From positions 558,001 to 622,000 of the forward strand of contig CAJNOJ010000029.1 in the NCBI GenBank assembly GCA_905250025.1: a stretch of 64,000 bases of DNA, written 5' to 3'. This DNA comes from Adineta ricciae (lineage: Eukaryota > Rotifera > Eurotatoria > Adinetida > Adinetidae). This document shows positions 37,544-49,600 of this stretch, in pieces; the first letter of the stretch is position 1, and each line of letters starts with the position of its first letter. Below the pieces are notes generated by a model, which was not told the origin of the DNA, ran no database searches, and saw nothing but the letters and a program-made list of their open reading frames with translations. The position numbers and the translations under genes were made by a program.

Positions 37544-39257
37544 TTAACATTCAGGATCCGTACCTGAATTACATTTTATCATTGAAATAGCTGAATTGGA
37601 TCGAGTAAGTTCTCGATCTTGGTACGTAGATGTCGCAGACACAGTGGCATTATCCGATGATAATGATTCTTGACGTTCCTGGAATAAATTTTCAACGTCC
37701 ATTTCGGCAAAGATTGATAGTAAAGATGGATCACTGTTCGTTTCTGCTGGAAGCCTTGATTCGTTTATTTCTCGAAGAAAGTTTTGGAATGCATAACGAT
37801 TGTGCAGTGCAATCGTTAATCCTTCTGCGTGTGCGGATATATCCTCATCATGTAGGCGAAGGTCAGGGTCGATGCGTACTTCTGGTTCTAGAATGTCTCG
37901 GTGCGATCGAGTTACACGGCGATGCTCTCGCACGTGTCTAACTAACTTATAAATGCCAAAGGGTGGTAAAACAGTGACAGCTGCCGTTATAGCACCGACA
38001 AGTACTATGGGCGAAGCGACCACAGCACCGGTCGCTATTGAACCACGTATTGTTCGTCGAAGCCAGGGCTTTTCCGGATGAAGATTATATGGACATCCAA
38101 AGACACTAAAGCGTTTTTCTAATTATTGTAAACTTTCTCAATGCTAAAAGAAATCTAATCACCTGAATTTATTGCCATGACTACCAATAACTGGAATTTT
38201 CACATATCGTCGCCCACATAGATAGCAAAATTCGCACTGGCACGACGAGCATGTCATATGAGGACAACCACCAGCACGTTGTATGAATGAAGAACATTTC
38301 GGACATTTCCTTGCGTTCCATTGATCTTCATTCTTCTGCTTGATCCATTTCAGCAGGAGTTTATCACCTTTAACGAATTGTTTACATGTCATATTTTCAT
38401 GCCATGGCGCAGCACAACGAAAACACCAGACTAACGAACATTCCGAACATTGGACTTGTTTAGGGATCTTTTTGTTCGCATCTTTTTTGGATGATGACTT
38501 TTTATTGGACTTTTTCGAAAGATTTCTATTGATTTCATCAAGAGAATAAAGACGTGAGCAGCGTGGACCTAAACAAACAGAAGAAAGTCAAACAGAATCA
38601 TAAACCATATTGGATTTTACATGTTTTAGCACGTGGATTTTGATTAGCATTTATATAGAGTTTCAAATAACGCTCATGTGATGGCGCATCATAACGAATA
38701 AAATTCACTATTGACTCTTTGGTTAAATATTTGCTACAGTCACTTGAGATGCAAGGCACTTGTATACGACCATCATTTATTGTTGCTGATACATGAGCAC
38801 GCCAGCATATGCCACAGCATTGAAATGTGCAACATGAGGTTGATTGTAACACAGCTAATTCTAAGCATATTGGACAAGGTTTCATCGCATAATTTAATCC
38901 GGAAGCAGAGGTTAATGAGCAAGCTGATTTGAGCGTGATAGTTTCGTTATCGTCAGTATCATCGAATGAGTCATCGTCAGTATCACGGAGACGACGACGA
39001 TGATCAATGAACGAAACTCTCGAAATTAATTCCGATCGAACATTTCTCATAATTCCATGATAATCAGTAGTGCCATCTGTGGGTGTTGCTGACATTAACG
39101 AATCCAGTAACATTCGGTGAACTCGTATAGGATCATTGTCAGTCGTAGTGATTGGAATTTGTTCTTCTACAAGTTCTGTAGTCGAAGGAATCGGATCTCT
39201 CAATGCACACGGATCGGACACGATATTATTTTCCAGAATTGAATCTGGTTCAGCCAT
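37544..39257 (-). CDS. RNF217: RNF217-like RBR E3 ubiquitin ligase
   Basis: RING-between-RING ligase that moves ubiquitin through a Cys thioester in RING2. Three exons. An acidic N-terminus leads to RING1 (CPICLELAVLQSTSCCTFQC and CGICWRAHVSATI), an IBR (VQCSECSLVWCFRCAAPWH) and RING2 (ARKCPKCSSFIQRAGGCPHM then TCSSCQCEFCYLCG), where the Cys after GG is the expected catalytic one. A hydrophobic segment (GSIATGAVVASPIVLVGAIT, then AVTVLPPFGIYKL) forms a C-terminal membrane anchor typical of RNF217. The tail is acidic and Ser-rich. The start lies directly on a TTTCGTTTTAG acceptor. Confidence 0.88.
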
Positions 39258-40302
39258 CTAAAACGAAATAACATGGTGAAATAAACATTGCCAAATCACA
39301 TGATCGAATCGGCAGCTATGTAGTTGACATTAATTTACTTTTTCATATATTTTCGTTGTACATCAACACTCAGTCATCGCGCTAAGCCTAAAAACGTTTT
39401 TTCGAATCATAACAACTGTATGCATCACTATTTTCTTTCATGTTGTTGTGTTTTTCGACTCATCGTACATAGAATGACGACATTGAATATCGTTTTTAGT
39501 TTGCTACGACTTACGTCTACTTATAAAATGAGAAAAATACTCGTCGTTTTTCTTTCTCTTTTCTGTTTAAATACATTCTCCTTGCTGTAAAGAATAGTGC
39601 GTAGGTTGTCATGTGCTGTCGGAATAGAAAGTGAAAAAAGACTCCACTTTTCCCCCCTTGAAATGCCACATCGCACAAACAATGTCAACAACGAGAAAAA
39701 GACGTAACAGAATCATCATTACATCTATCGTCATGATATTAGTCATCACTGAATCAGAACATACCATCCTCGTCGTCTGTAATGGCATATCTTACCATGA
39801 AATTACATACATTATGATGATTGCAATCACATAACGTATTCTGTAATACCTTCTCCGAGTAGCCAAGTACGTGTGCAACATATCCAATGGAAAACTAGAC
39901 CGTTTCTCTTCTTCCTTGTGGATAATATCCATATATGGCAATATCGCGATGTATGTGAGTGACTCATCGTTTTATCAAGTGTGCTCTCGCTTCGATAGAT
40001 ATACATCAGGTGCTTATTTTCTGATAGATAACGAGCTGAACCAACCGATTTGAGGTGTGCTAGACTAAATCTCAGTTTTATTCATTATCAATGATAAACA
40101 AAAAAGTACAATGTATGTCCAGATCTAATCTTGAGGCGGGATCAGCAACCAAGAATAACAAAAATCAGGTGTTTTACAATTTTTTATCAGAAAAAAAGAA
40201 AGCAGAAAGAGATGTTCTGCAAGTATTTTATGTGACACATTTTCTTTCATAAATATTGAGCGTTGAGACGAGAGAAACAGTAGGAGGAGAAAGCAAAATT
40301 TT
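39258..40302. other. Intergenic, nothing recognised
   Basis: About 1 kb between the RBR ligase start and the distal hexokinase terminal exon. Only short unsupported frames are present. AATAAA-like sites on the minus strand would belong to the hexokinase 3' end. Confidence 0.5.
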
Positions 40303-43015
40303 CTACATAGGAGATTGAAGAGTAGATAAATGTTTCTGAAACTGAGTCGGAACTTTTTCATTGTTATGATTATGGAGCGTTGAGGTCGATTGTGATAGTT
40401 GTTGTAAGTAACGTGATGCAACTACAGCAATTAATCCTGCACCTTTACCACTGCCATCGTCGGATAAACTTAGTTTGAACTAAACAAGAGAGAAAAGACG
40501 AGATAAATTCCGAAATAAATCAAGGAGAAAAATGAATCATTAGGAGCTGTGATTAATCATGTGACTTTGAGCTATCTTACGGATAAGATCGTTTAGATTT
40601 TTCCTGGTTAGACAAAGCTTCTGCCGCTGCCACAGTCAATGCAGCACCGATACCCGAACCATCATTGGATAATTGTAGTAGAAACTGAAATATGAACCAT
40701 TTTCGGTACTCTTTTCATAATTCGTTTCGTGTCCTAGCAGGATTTTCTCAAGATTCGATCACTCTACGTACCTTGATATTTTTACTGACTAAATTCTGCA
40801 TACACTTCTCCATATTTCGTTTAAATCTTGGATGATAACGGTACAATGAACCATCAACACCGACCGTTACATTTGGTTTATTGATACGATTGATAAGAAC
40901 GGCAAGACCTATAGCGATAAATTTCATCTAGAGATAATTTCAACAGAAGAATAAAATGCTTGTTACCTGCTCCAGCTAATCGTGCTGCACGTTTGGACAC
41001 AATTTTACAGATATGCTGAACAATTGCACAATCATCATAACTGGGATTTCTTATTCCAATATCTTCCAAAACACGTCTCGTGTTTGAAAATCCAATTCCT
41101 TCATCCATTTCCACACTACTGACGTACTTGGTATAGAACCCACCACGTGTGAACAACGGCGTTTTGAAATCTTCTGAGCCATTACATTTGCCGATAAATA
41201 ACAAGTTTTGATGTATTAGATCCAGCATAATCAAACGAACGATTTCACCCATGTACATTCCGCTAATCATTTTCTCGAAACTAAACCGAAAGAGAAGAAT
41301 AGAAAGTGAATTGCGCAAGCAAAAGAATAATACATCTGTTTGCCCGGATTGACAGACGAAAGATCGACTTCTTCGTCGTATTTTGTTCGGATATGGTTTA
41401 AACGATGGTTATTACCAAATGCACCCCATTCCATATTGATAATTACTTGCTTCGGATCATTGTAATCACCATCCCATGTGCCTACTCGATCGAGTTTTTC
41501 CATATAACACGCATTTGTGCCTGTTCCTAAGATCAAACCGATTTCTGTATTCGGGTCTTTGTATGCACATGCCATTAATGTGCCAACTGTATCGTTAACA
41601 AGTGCGACACACTGTACATTGATATTCTAGATTGACTGAATTTTAATAAACAGAGTAAATTGGCGATATCGCCTACTTTTTCATCAATAGCTGCTTGAAG
41701 CATTTTCACAACGTCTTCATTCACAACGCCAGAGCACGTGAAACCTTTTGTCCAGGTTGATAGACGAGCCGATGCTAAACCTTCCTGTTTGCATGGAAAC
41801 GAAAAGGTAAAGCCTAATGGATAACGAACACCTGGCTTATTCAAATTTTCTTTGTTCATGAATTCCATCAAACAATCAGCAAGATGACGAAATAGCTAAA
41901 AGCACAAAGAGATAAGAGAACAGTCATGAAAAACGAATGTCACTTTACATAAGAGCCTTCGCCGAGCATGATCGACTGAGGTATAACGAAAATTTTTGAA
42001 GTCAATTCAACTTTCGACTGCGGCAATAAATCAACCAGTAGCACACGAAAGTTTGTTCCACCTAAGTCGAGTGCAAGCACTTGGCCAGTTTCGGAACCAT
42101 CAGCTGTGCTTCTAACGTAAGTGGCGAACATTTTGACGTCAGCTGTTGGATGTGTGGCTGGGGATAGGCCAAGCTCCATTTCTCGTTCGAGTGATTGCAT
42201 GATAATTCGAAGTTTGTCCTCGTCATCGAGACGTAATAGTTCAAGAACTTTTTCAATCTAATATATTAGAGATAAAATGAAAGGATTTGTGTAAAGCACT
42301 TGCAAGCTATGAACTCAATAGTAAGGAGAATAGATTTACAAAGCATTAACAAGCGACGGAAATAATCAATATCTCGACTGGAAGCCTTGTCGTGATGAAA
42401 TAATCGCAAATATCAAAGAAAAAAATCCAGCTTGCTTATTCTCGTTATCAACTCGTCCTGATCGAACGACGAGCGACGAATACAATATTAGTATCATATA
42501 TCATTCTCTCCTGTAATGTTTTGTTTGTTTATTTCTATTCACTAGAATAAAAACACCCTTGATGTTTATGATCGTAATAAAATGAATACGAATATCCTAT
42601 CGACAGCACCCCTTTTTTTTACATTCTTTACAACAGAAGAATGTTTCATATTATTGAAAATGCTCGACGCATTTTGTGAAAATGTTGTTAGGCGAAGAAT
42701 CGTCTGTTCTTTAGGGGCCTGTTGTATTTTGCTCTACATAGTGTTGACGTAAAGGAAAAATGGCACTGACATGTTATCTCCTTTGATTAGTATATCGAAA
42801 AGACAGTCAAAAGGACGGTTTCTGATGTTTCTTCTTACCTGCTCGTTTGATTCAGGATGACGATGTGATGGCAAGTGTTTTGCTTCGGGTTCAGCCGCTT
42901 TATAGCCGGCATAGGCTGCTGCGCCGATTAAAGTACATGCTGCGATAGCATACAGGCCTTTTTGCAAAGTTGCTGTTGAGATTTCATCCTGGAGAATCGT
43001 GGCAATCGTCGACAT
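40303..43015 (-). CDS. Hexokinase with two alternative last exons
   Basis: ATP-dependent hexose phosphorylation, first step of glycolysis. Exon 1 (43015 to about 42840) encodes a hydrophobic N-terminal anchor (LYAIAACTLIGAAAYAGYKA), then a 583-bp intron. The core shows VLALDLGGTNFRVLLV (ATP site), LGFTFSFPCKQEGLASARLS (sugar site), CVALVNDTVGTLMACAY (catalytic Asp), IGLILGTGTNACYMEKL and VIINMEWGAFG. The product is a single 50-kDa-type unit, not the doubled vertebrate form. Two copies of the last exon follow the exon ending LVSKNIK: exon A (40577-40684, LSNDGSGIGAALTVAAAEAL) and exon B (40303-40479, LSDDGSGKGAGLIAVVASRY). Each has its own acceptor, begins in phase 0 and ends in its own stop, so they look mutually exclusive. 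Confidence 0.93.
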
Positions 43016-43530
43016 CGTATTTCAAAGATTATCATATGAAGATTAATAGTACGAAGTCCAATTTACGGTAATAAATTTTTTTGAGACAAAGTTAACGATA
43101 AAATTGTGATATCGTTAGAGAAAAACGTTTTCTGAGTACTTTTCGAAGAGAGACATGAAAAGAATAATGTTTGCATGTATTTTTGTCTTTATCGTTTTAT
43201 ACGCCTTGTATATTTCTTTTCCCTCCTTCTTCGTTTTTTCTTACGTTACTCGTTTACATTTGTGCTTCCGATAGACATTTTTCTCTTCTGTTCTTTTCTT
43301 TCTTTTTCTCGTGTTCTTCAACGATTGAAAGAGAGAATACCATACGGATAAAAACAAGTCAAGACACTTTTATCAAAATGAAAAATCGCTTCATTATCGA
43401 GGGAAAAATACGCATATGGTCAGTCAGTAGCGATAAAATCGTAGCTTTCCGTTTATTTGATTATTTAGACAATCATTGAGTAGTTTAAAACAAAATCAAA
43501 CTGACGAAAACAAAGCATTATCTCGTTCCA
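43016..43530. other. Intergenic spacer upstream of hexokinase
   Basis: About 515 bp between the hexokinase start and the chitin-binding gene stop, both on the minus strand. It is T-rich between 43180 and 43320 and holds no recognised gene. Confidence 0.5.
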
Positions 43531-45961
43531 TCAACGAGCTTTTGCTCTGTCAACATTACAGTTAACCATTTCGATAGGCAGACATTCGTTGTCTCGAGCC
43601 GAATAGGCCAAACCCTTATCACATTCCATCACGCTATGCCAACCTAAGAATAACGAAGATATTCATAGTGATTAAAACAGACACAGAGTCATAAAGTGCG
43701 CGTACGTACCTGTGCCACAGTAATGAAATTTATGACAATGAACTGGATCGGGATAGTAACCGTTAACACGACTGGCACAAGTGAACATCGAAGGTAGCAT
43801 TGATGTGATTGGCACGGGTGCTGTTGTCGTCGTTGTTACTATTGTGGATTTCATGATTGGACGTGTAAATAGCTGGAACCAGTTTTTCTTTACTGAGCCT
43901 GATGTTGAATCAATCGATTTCGAATTTTGACAGCCAACAAGATGTGCAGGCATACACAAACGTAACAATGATTCCCAATGCAGACCTGGCGCACAAATCG
44001 AACGATAATCGCGTCCATCGATACAAACATGATAAACACGGCAATCCTGTGTATCGCCAAAATAACCATCAACTAGAGATCAAATTTCAATAGAAATACG
44101 AAAGAAATAGTTTCATGTTTTAATTGCCTTACCAATACAGCTGAATGAAATCACTCGTTGTTTCTTATTCACTTCGTCGGATGAAATCGGATTGCTATCT
44201 GAGATGTCAAATGGAATGTCTAAATGATCGTTTCAATTTCATTATAAAGAACATCTGCACATCGAGGGACTCACATGGATCACTAGTCGTAGCCGTCGAA
44301 AGAGAACCAGGCTTATCGCCATGACATTCAGCTTGCTCATACGGTTTACATGTTTTCGTAATACGATCGAAGAGAAAGTTATTTAAACACGTTCGCGGCT
44401 GTAAACTTCCATCCACACATTGGATATATTTTGAACATACCACGGGATCCGAAAAACGCATTTGACTAGAGTAATTTGGTGGACAAGAATTGTGACCTTA
44501 AGGACAATGGATATAGATGATGGAATTCATTCTGAATACTGATACATACATTCAGGAACCTCGTGTGGCCAAGCACAGTTTTCTAATCCTATATATAAAT
44601 TAGGAAGAAGTCAATAGTTGTTTCACATGACGGATGACAACTTACGCGAGCTCCATACACGACCAGCAGAACACAGCAATGCTTCACTTTGAATTCTCAC
44701 ACCTATATTCGTATACGTAACGGTTGCTTAAAACAGTTTTAAAATGCAATTGAACTTTACCATCGCAATAGTGAAATACCGAACAATCGTACGGATCAGG
44801 AAAATAACCTGAGCTACCCAGAGCACATTCAATAGATGAATACGGTGGAGCAATTTGCCCTTCGCCTAAAATTGTAAATAGCCACTCGAATGGCTTCTTG
44901 ATTTTACACAAAAGAATCGTAGAAACGATGATAAAATATACGCGAGTTACTGTATGGGTATGTTTGTAGCCGCACTCACATACATGTACTATATTACCTT
45001 TCGATAATTTCTGCTGATATGGTATACATATGACTCGCCCAAGGTGAAAATGTCAACTGTCATTGTCGTTACAGAAATTGAGACCTTCCTTCTCAATACC
45101 TCTTTTATTCATACATAATAGGAAAAGTATTCGCCAGAAGGAATATTGTCATAAAAGCTCTCAATCTATAAATCACTTACACTCCGCGTCTTTTGGCAAA
45201 ACGCATCCACTAGCACTTGCAGAAAAGTGTAAACCTGGATTACAAAAATGCGTTGAGTGTAGAATACCAAGCACACACCGATGATAAATCGAACATGAAC
45301 TTGGATCAGCAAATAAACCATTCGCACCTGATCGACACGTATAATTGCCTTTGAATGATTTCGATATACCATCTATAACATGTAGATTTCGTGTCTCTCT
45401 TTCTCTTTTCGTTTGATCATCATTTCAAAATTTATACTTTCGTCTGTGAGCCATTTTTTTCGACCGCCTGTACACATCGTACTATTTTGCATATTGCAAC
45501 CAATCTTCGTCTCGTCCCATAACATGCCTTCCTTACACCGCCGAATCGATTGTATACCATTGGAACAAACGTGGAATTTCCGGCAATCCTCCTTATCAGG
45601 GAAGAATCCATCCTCTTAAAAAACCTTTAATACAAAGTAATAGTCAAGACGATCATCTAACCAGTACAACGTGAACCGATTTCAGACATATACTTGACGG
45701 CGAAGGACTTATCTTGAAGTTTATCTATTAAAAGTAAAATAAACATCTTGCGAAGTTCTACAAGTCATCAATACAGTTAGCTAGTTTTTTCACGTCACTT
45801 GTTGCATTTTGCATCCAAGATGAAGCCGTTGCCGTCGTTTGATTGACAAATGAACTTGAAGTACCAATGAATGTACCGAAACTCAGTACTATTAGTACGA
45901 AAATTGACTTGTTTGAAACGAGAAGAATCTTACTGCAAAAGAAACAAGACTGACCTAACAT
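43531..45961 (-). CDS. Secreted protein with several chitin-binding type-2 (CBM14) domains
   Basis: Extracellular chitin-binding protein. ATG 45961 gives a signal sequence (KSIFVLIVLSFGTFIGTSSS). Over many small exons come at least five peritrophin-A/CBM14 units with the six-Cys pattern and the aromatic core, for example DGFFPDKEDCRKFHVCSNG, GLFADPSSCSIYHRC, GYFPDPYDCSVFHYCDG, FSDPVVCSKYIQCVDG, DGYFGDTQDCRVYHVC and GYYPDPVHCHKFHYCGTG. A Thr-rich linker (TIVTTTTTAPVPITS) precedes the last unit. Such proteins coat chitinous structures; in rotifers these could be jaws (trophi), gut lining or eggshell, which is inference. An upstream in-frame ATG at 46036 also exists, but 45961 puts the hydrophobic stretch closer to the N-terminus. 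Confidence 0.88.
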
Positions 45962-46652
45962 TGTCTCGCAATCGAAATGAATTCTTTCGTGACGAGTTGT
46001 CAATTTATCTGTCTCTCCAGACACTTGACAAGACAAAAATTAAGCACGTTTCATCCAAACTAATACCAGACATACAGATAGATCTCAGACGAAGCTTATC
46101 CTAACGAGTTGTCAACAGAATATATGAATAAGTAATCCTCATCTTCTTCTGTTTAATTCACACAATTGAATACATTCTGATACGTCCATTAGGTGTGTGT
46201 GTTAGACACGTGATTGTTAGATATTTATTTGTCCGATTTTTTTTGTTTGTTTGAATGAACATAAGATTTGCTTTCTTATTCTTTGTGTCAAAGAAATGGA
46301 TCAGAATAGCGTAAGAACAAAAGGAAGAAAAAAAAGAAAAACGACACACGAGCGCATCATTGATGAGAATGAATGAATGAAAGAGACAATGAAATGTACA
46401 GCCGAAAATAATAAATGCGTGAAAGAGAAAAAGAACGAAAGAGAAAGTTTTCGATTCATGCAAATATTGCACAGAAAAACTGTTCGTTCTCGTAGCGGTC
46501 TTCACGATAACGCCTATTCTTCTTTTGTTTCACGCTGATTTCTCTAGAATATAATATACACGCACGCACACACATGTACATTTGACAGTATAGCTAAAAT
46601 ACGCATATAGTAACAGAAATGTCAAAGGGGGGAAAACAACAGAAAGATATCT
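45962..46652. other. Intergenic with short simple repeats
   Basis: About 690 bp between the chitin-binding gene start and the BRG1 stop. Contains GAATGAAT-type repeats (46368-46384) and an AC-rich run (46559-46576). No gene recognised. Confidence 0.5.
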
Positions 46653-49600
46653 TCATTTGTGACGTGAACCAGAACCGCGAGTTTCTTCGTCATCATCATC
46701 ACCTTCAAGACCGCCGAGCAACGACTATAAAGATCACATATTTATTTGAACGGAAGATTGTTACAAAAAGCACCCCTACTTGATTTGTTTCGTCCATGGT
46801 GATATCTTCATCATCACTCATCACACGATTCTTACGCCGACTGTTTGAATTACTGCCAACACTGCCAGGTGTATGCGATTGAGTGTGAGACTTCTAGCAA
46901 ATGAAAACATGATCATCTGTAAATAGTCGTCTTGTTTTCTTACCTTCTTTGAACTGTCTTCTTTTTTGACTCGTTTTTTCAATGGTTCTAAATTAAATCG
47001 AGTGTTTCGCTAAGTTTGACATTCCATTCGACTTACCATCATCGTCGGATTCATCTTCGGAATTCGAACTAACTGCAATTTCACCCTTTTCCAGACGTTC
47101 GCGTGCGCTTGTGAATACTGATTGAAGTATAATTGAATCCTCGTGAATCTGAATGGGCAAGAAATGTTTTCATAAACAGAACATCATTGAATCTTACACT
47201 GGAGTTTTCTACATTGAATTCTTGAGCATTTTTACATAGCAGCATCACATCCGCTTCGAGATCATCCAAAGTACGATAACGAGATTCACCAAGCTTTTTC
47301 TAAAAAAGCAAATTTCTTGTTTGTTTACTTAATTATCAAGTTCAACATTCCAACCTTAATCTTATTGAAATCAACAGGATGTTTTATCAATTCATAGTAT
47401 TCTGGTAGTTCTTTTGGTGTTGGCAACCGCATGAATGGTTTACTCAAAACCCGATTGTCTTCACTAGAAAATGAGCGAACGAATGATGAATATCGGTAAT
47501 GAAGTTCTCGGTACGTACTCGTCACGATATTTAATCACAACTTCTAATAATGTTTGCATTTGTTTATACAATTTCGTCGGAATTGGCTCATTTTGGTAAT
47601 GTTTATGTGAATCTTTTAGTTTACGTTTTCCACTTCTTTTACCGGACTTTGAATCAACTCCATCAATGTCACGGTCAAACTGTCGTCCATCGAGATCGTC
47701 GTGTTGACCATCATCATCATCGTCAGCATCCTCATTCAGCGTACGTCGTTTACGTCGACGTTTTCTATCATGTTCTAGAGAATTTAATGTACCATCTTCT
47801 ACAGCCTATCACGAAACGGAAAATTAGTTGATTGAGATGAGATTGGAAAAACTCGAACGCACTTTCAGCCATTCCTTTTCGGTTAATGAATCGGAATAGT
47901 CAACTTCTTTTCGTTGCCGTGAACCTCGTCCAAGTAAATCGAGGGTCTCCTGATCAAGCAATGCACTTTCCAATTCTTTTGGATCTTTTGTTAACCATGA
48001 TGGCAGTTCGGATAATTCAAACAATCGTGACTTTCTATTGGATAATCGAGCTTCAGCATGTCGACGTTCGCGATCCATTTTCTAAATCAACAAAACGAAG
48101 TTCCAACAAATGAAATTGCTCTGCATCTCTCACATTGAAAATATTGTATTCTTCTTCAGATCGTGCAATCATTTGATTGATAACTTCGTCATCAGGAGCT
48201 TCATCTTCTTCTTCATCACCCTCTTCCGTCTCTTGTAAAAGGATCTGTTGTAAAAATTGTCGTCGTTCGTTACCAGTTGATTTGTTGTTGAACATGCCTG
48301 CTTGAATAACTTTCTCATCAACGTTCAATTTGTAACGCGCAGCAGCTAAGATCTTCTCTTCAACACTGTTGATGGTCATTAAACGAAGTACACGAACTTC
48401 GTTTACTTGACCGATACGATGTGCACGATCTTGAGCTTGTAAATCCTACAATGAAGCATATCATAAGGTGACAACAGCTCGGTGCCAAGATCAATCAACG
48501 TACTTGATGTGGATTCCAATCCGAATCGAAGATAATAACTGTATCTGCCTTTTGCAAATTCAAGCCCAAACCACCGGCACGTGTCGACAAGAGAAAGATG
48601 AATATATCTGAATTAGCTTCGCTGAATTTTGCTAGTAAATCCCCACGCTCTTCCGACTTTGTCTGACCATCCAGACGTAAATAGGTGAAATCTACAAGAC
48701 TCGAGTGAAAGCAAAATATACCCCAAAGCAGACCATTCGCATACTTTTGTAAGCAAAGTAATCTTCCATAATAGTCATCAACGAAGTCATCTGACAGAAG
48801 AGTAGGACACGATGATTCGTTGCTTTGAATTTTGGTAGTATACGATCGAGTAGTTCGAATTTACCAGCTGCACGATAGAGATCAGCTCTAGAAGGAAAAG
48901 TATTGCGTTGATTTGGGAATGATTCGTCAAGAGATCAAGTTTCTCATACCCCATACAAACACTGCTTGAATAGTTAAAATGTTGACTGAGCTTTTCCTCA
49001 ACTTCATTGAACATAAATGGATGATTGCAGATTTTCCGTAACTGCATGATCGTATTCATTAAAGCTTTTGGATTGCTTCCTTTACCATTCTAAACGAGCA
49101 AGCAAGAATGCGTCAGCGAGAAACCTCCATAGCTATAACATACTTTGTCTTCGGTTAAGAGCATGCCAGTGGATTGCATTTGATTATACATAACTCTTTG
49201 TAACGCAGACATATCACATTTGATAACATATTCAACCTAAATAGGACATTGATATTTGACAGAAAGGAAAGTTTTGTTTAGTTTACTTTATCAGGTAGTT
49301 GAGATTCGACTTCTTTTTTCAATCGACGTAGAAGAAACGGTCGTAAGACTTTGTGTAGACGTCGAATGATGAGGAGAGTTTCTTCAGGATTCAATTCGAC
49401 TTTTTCGCATGTCGTTGCGAACGGTGCGTTGAACCATTGTTCGAATGTCGTACAAGATTTAAAGATCGATGGTAAAAGAAAGTTCAATAGAGCCCATAAT
49501 TCAGGTAATTTGTTTTGCAATGGTGTACCGGTCAACAGCAAACGATGAGGAGCGATGTAGTACGTGTTGAGAACTTGAGTTAATTTACAGTGATGATTTT

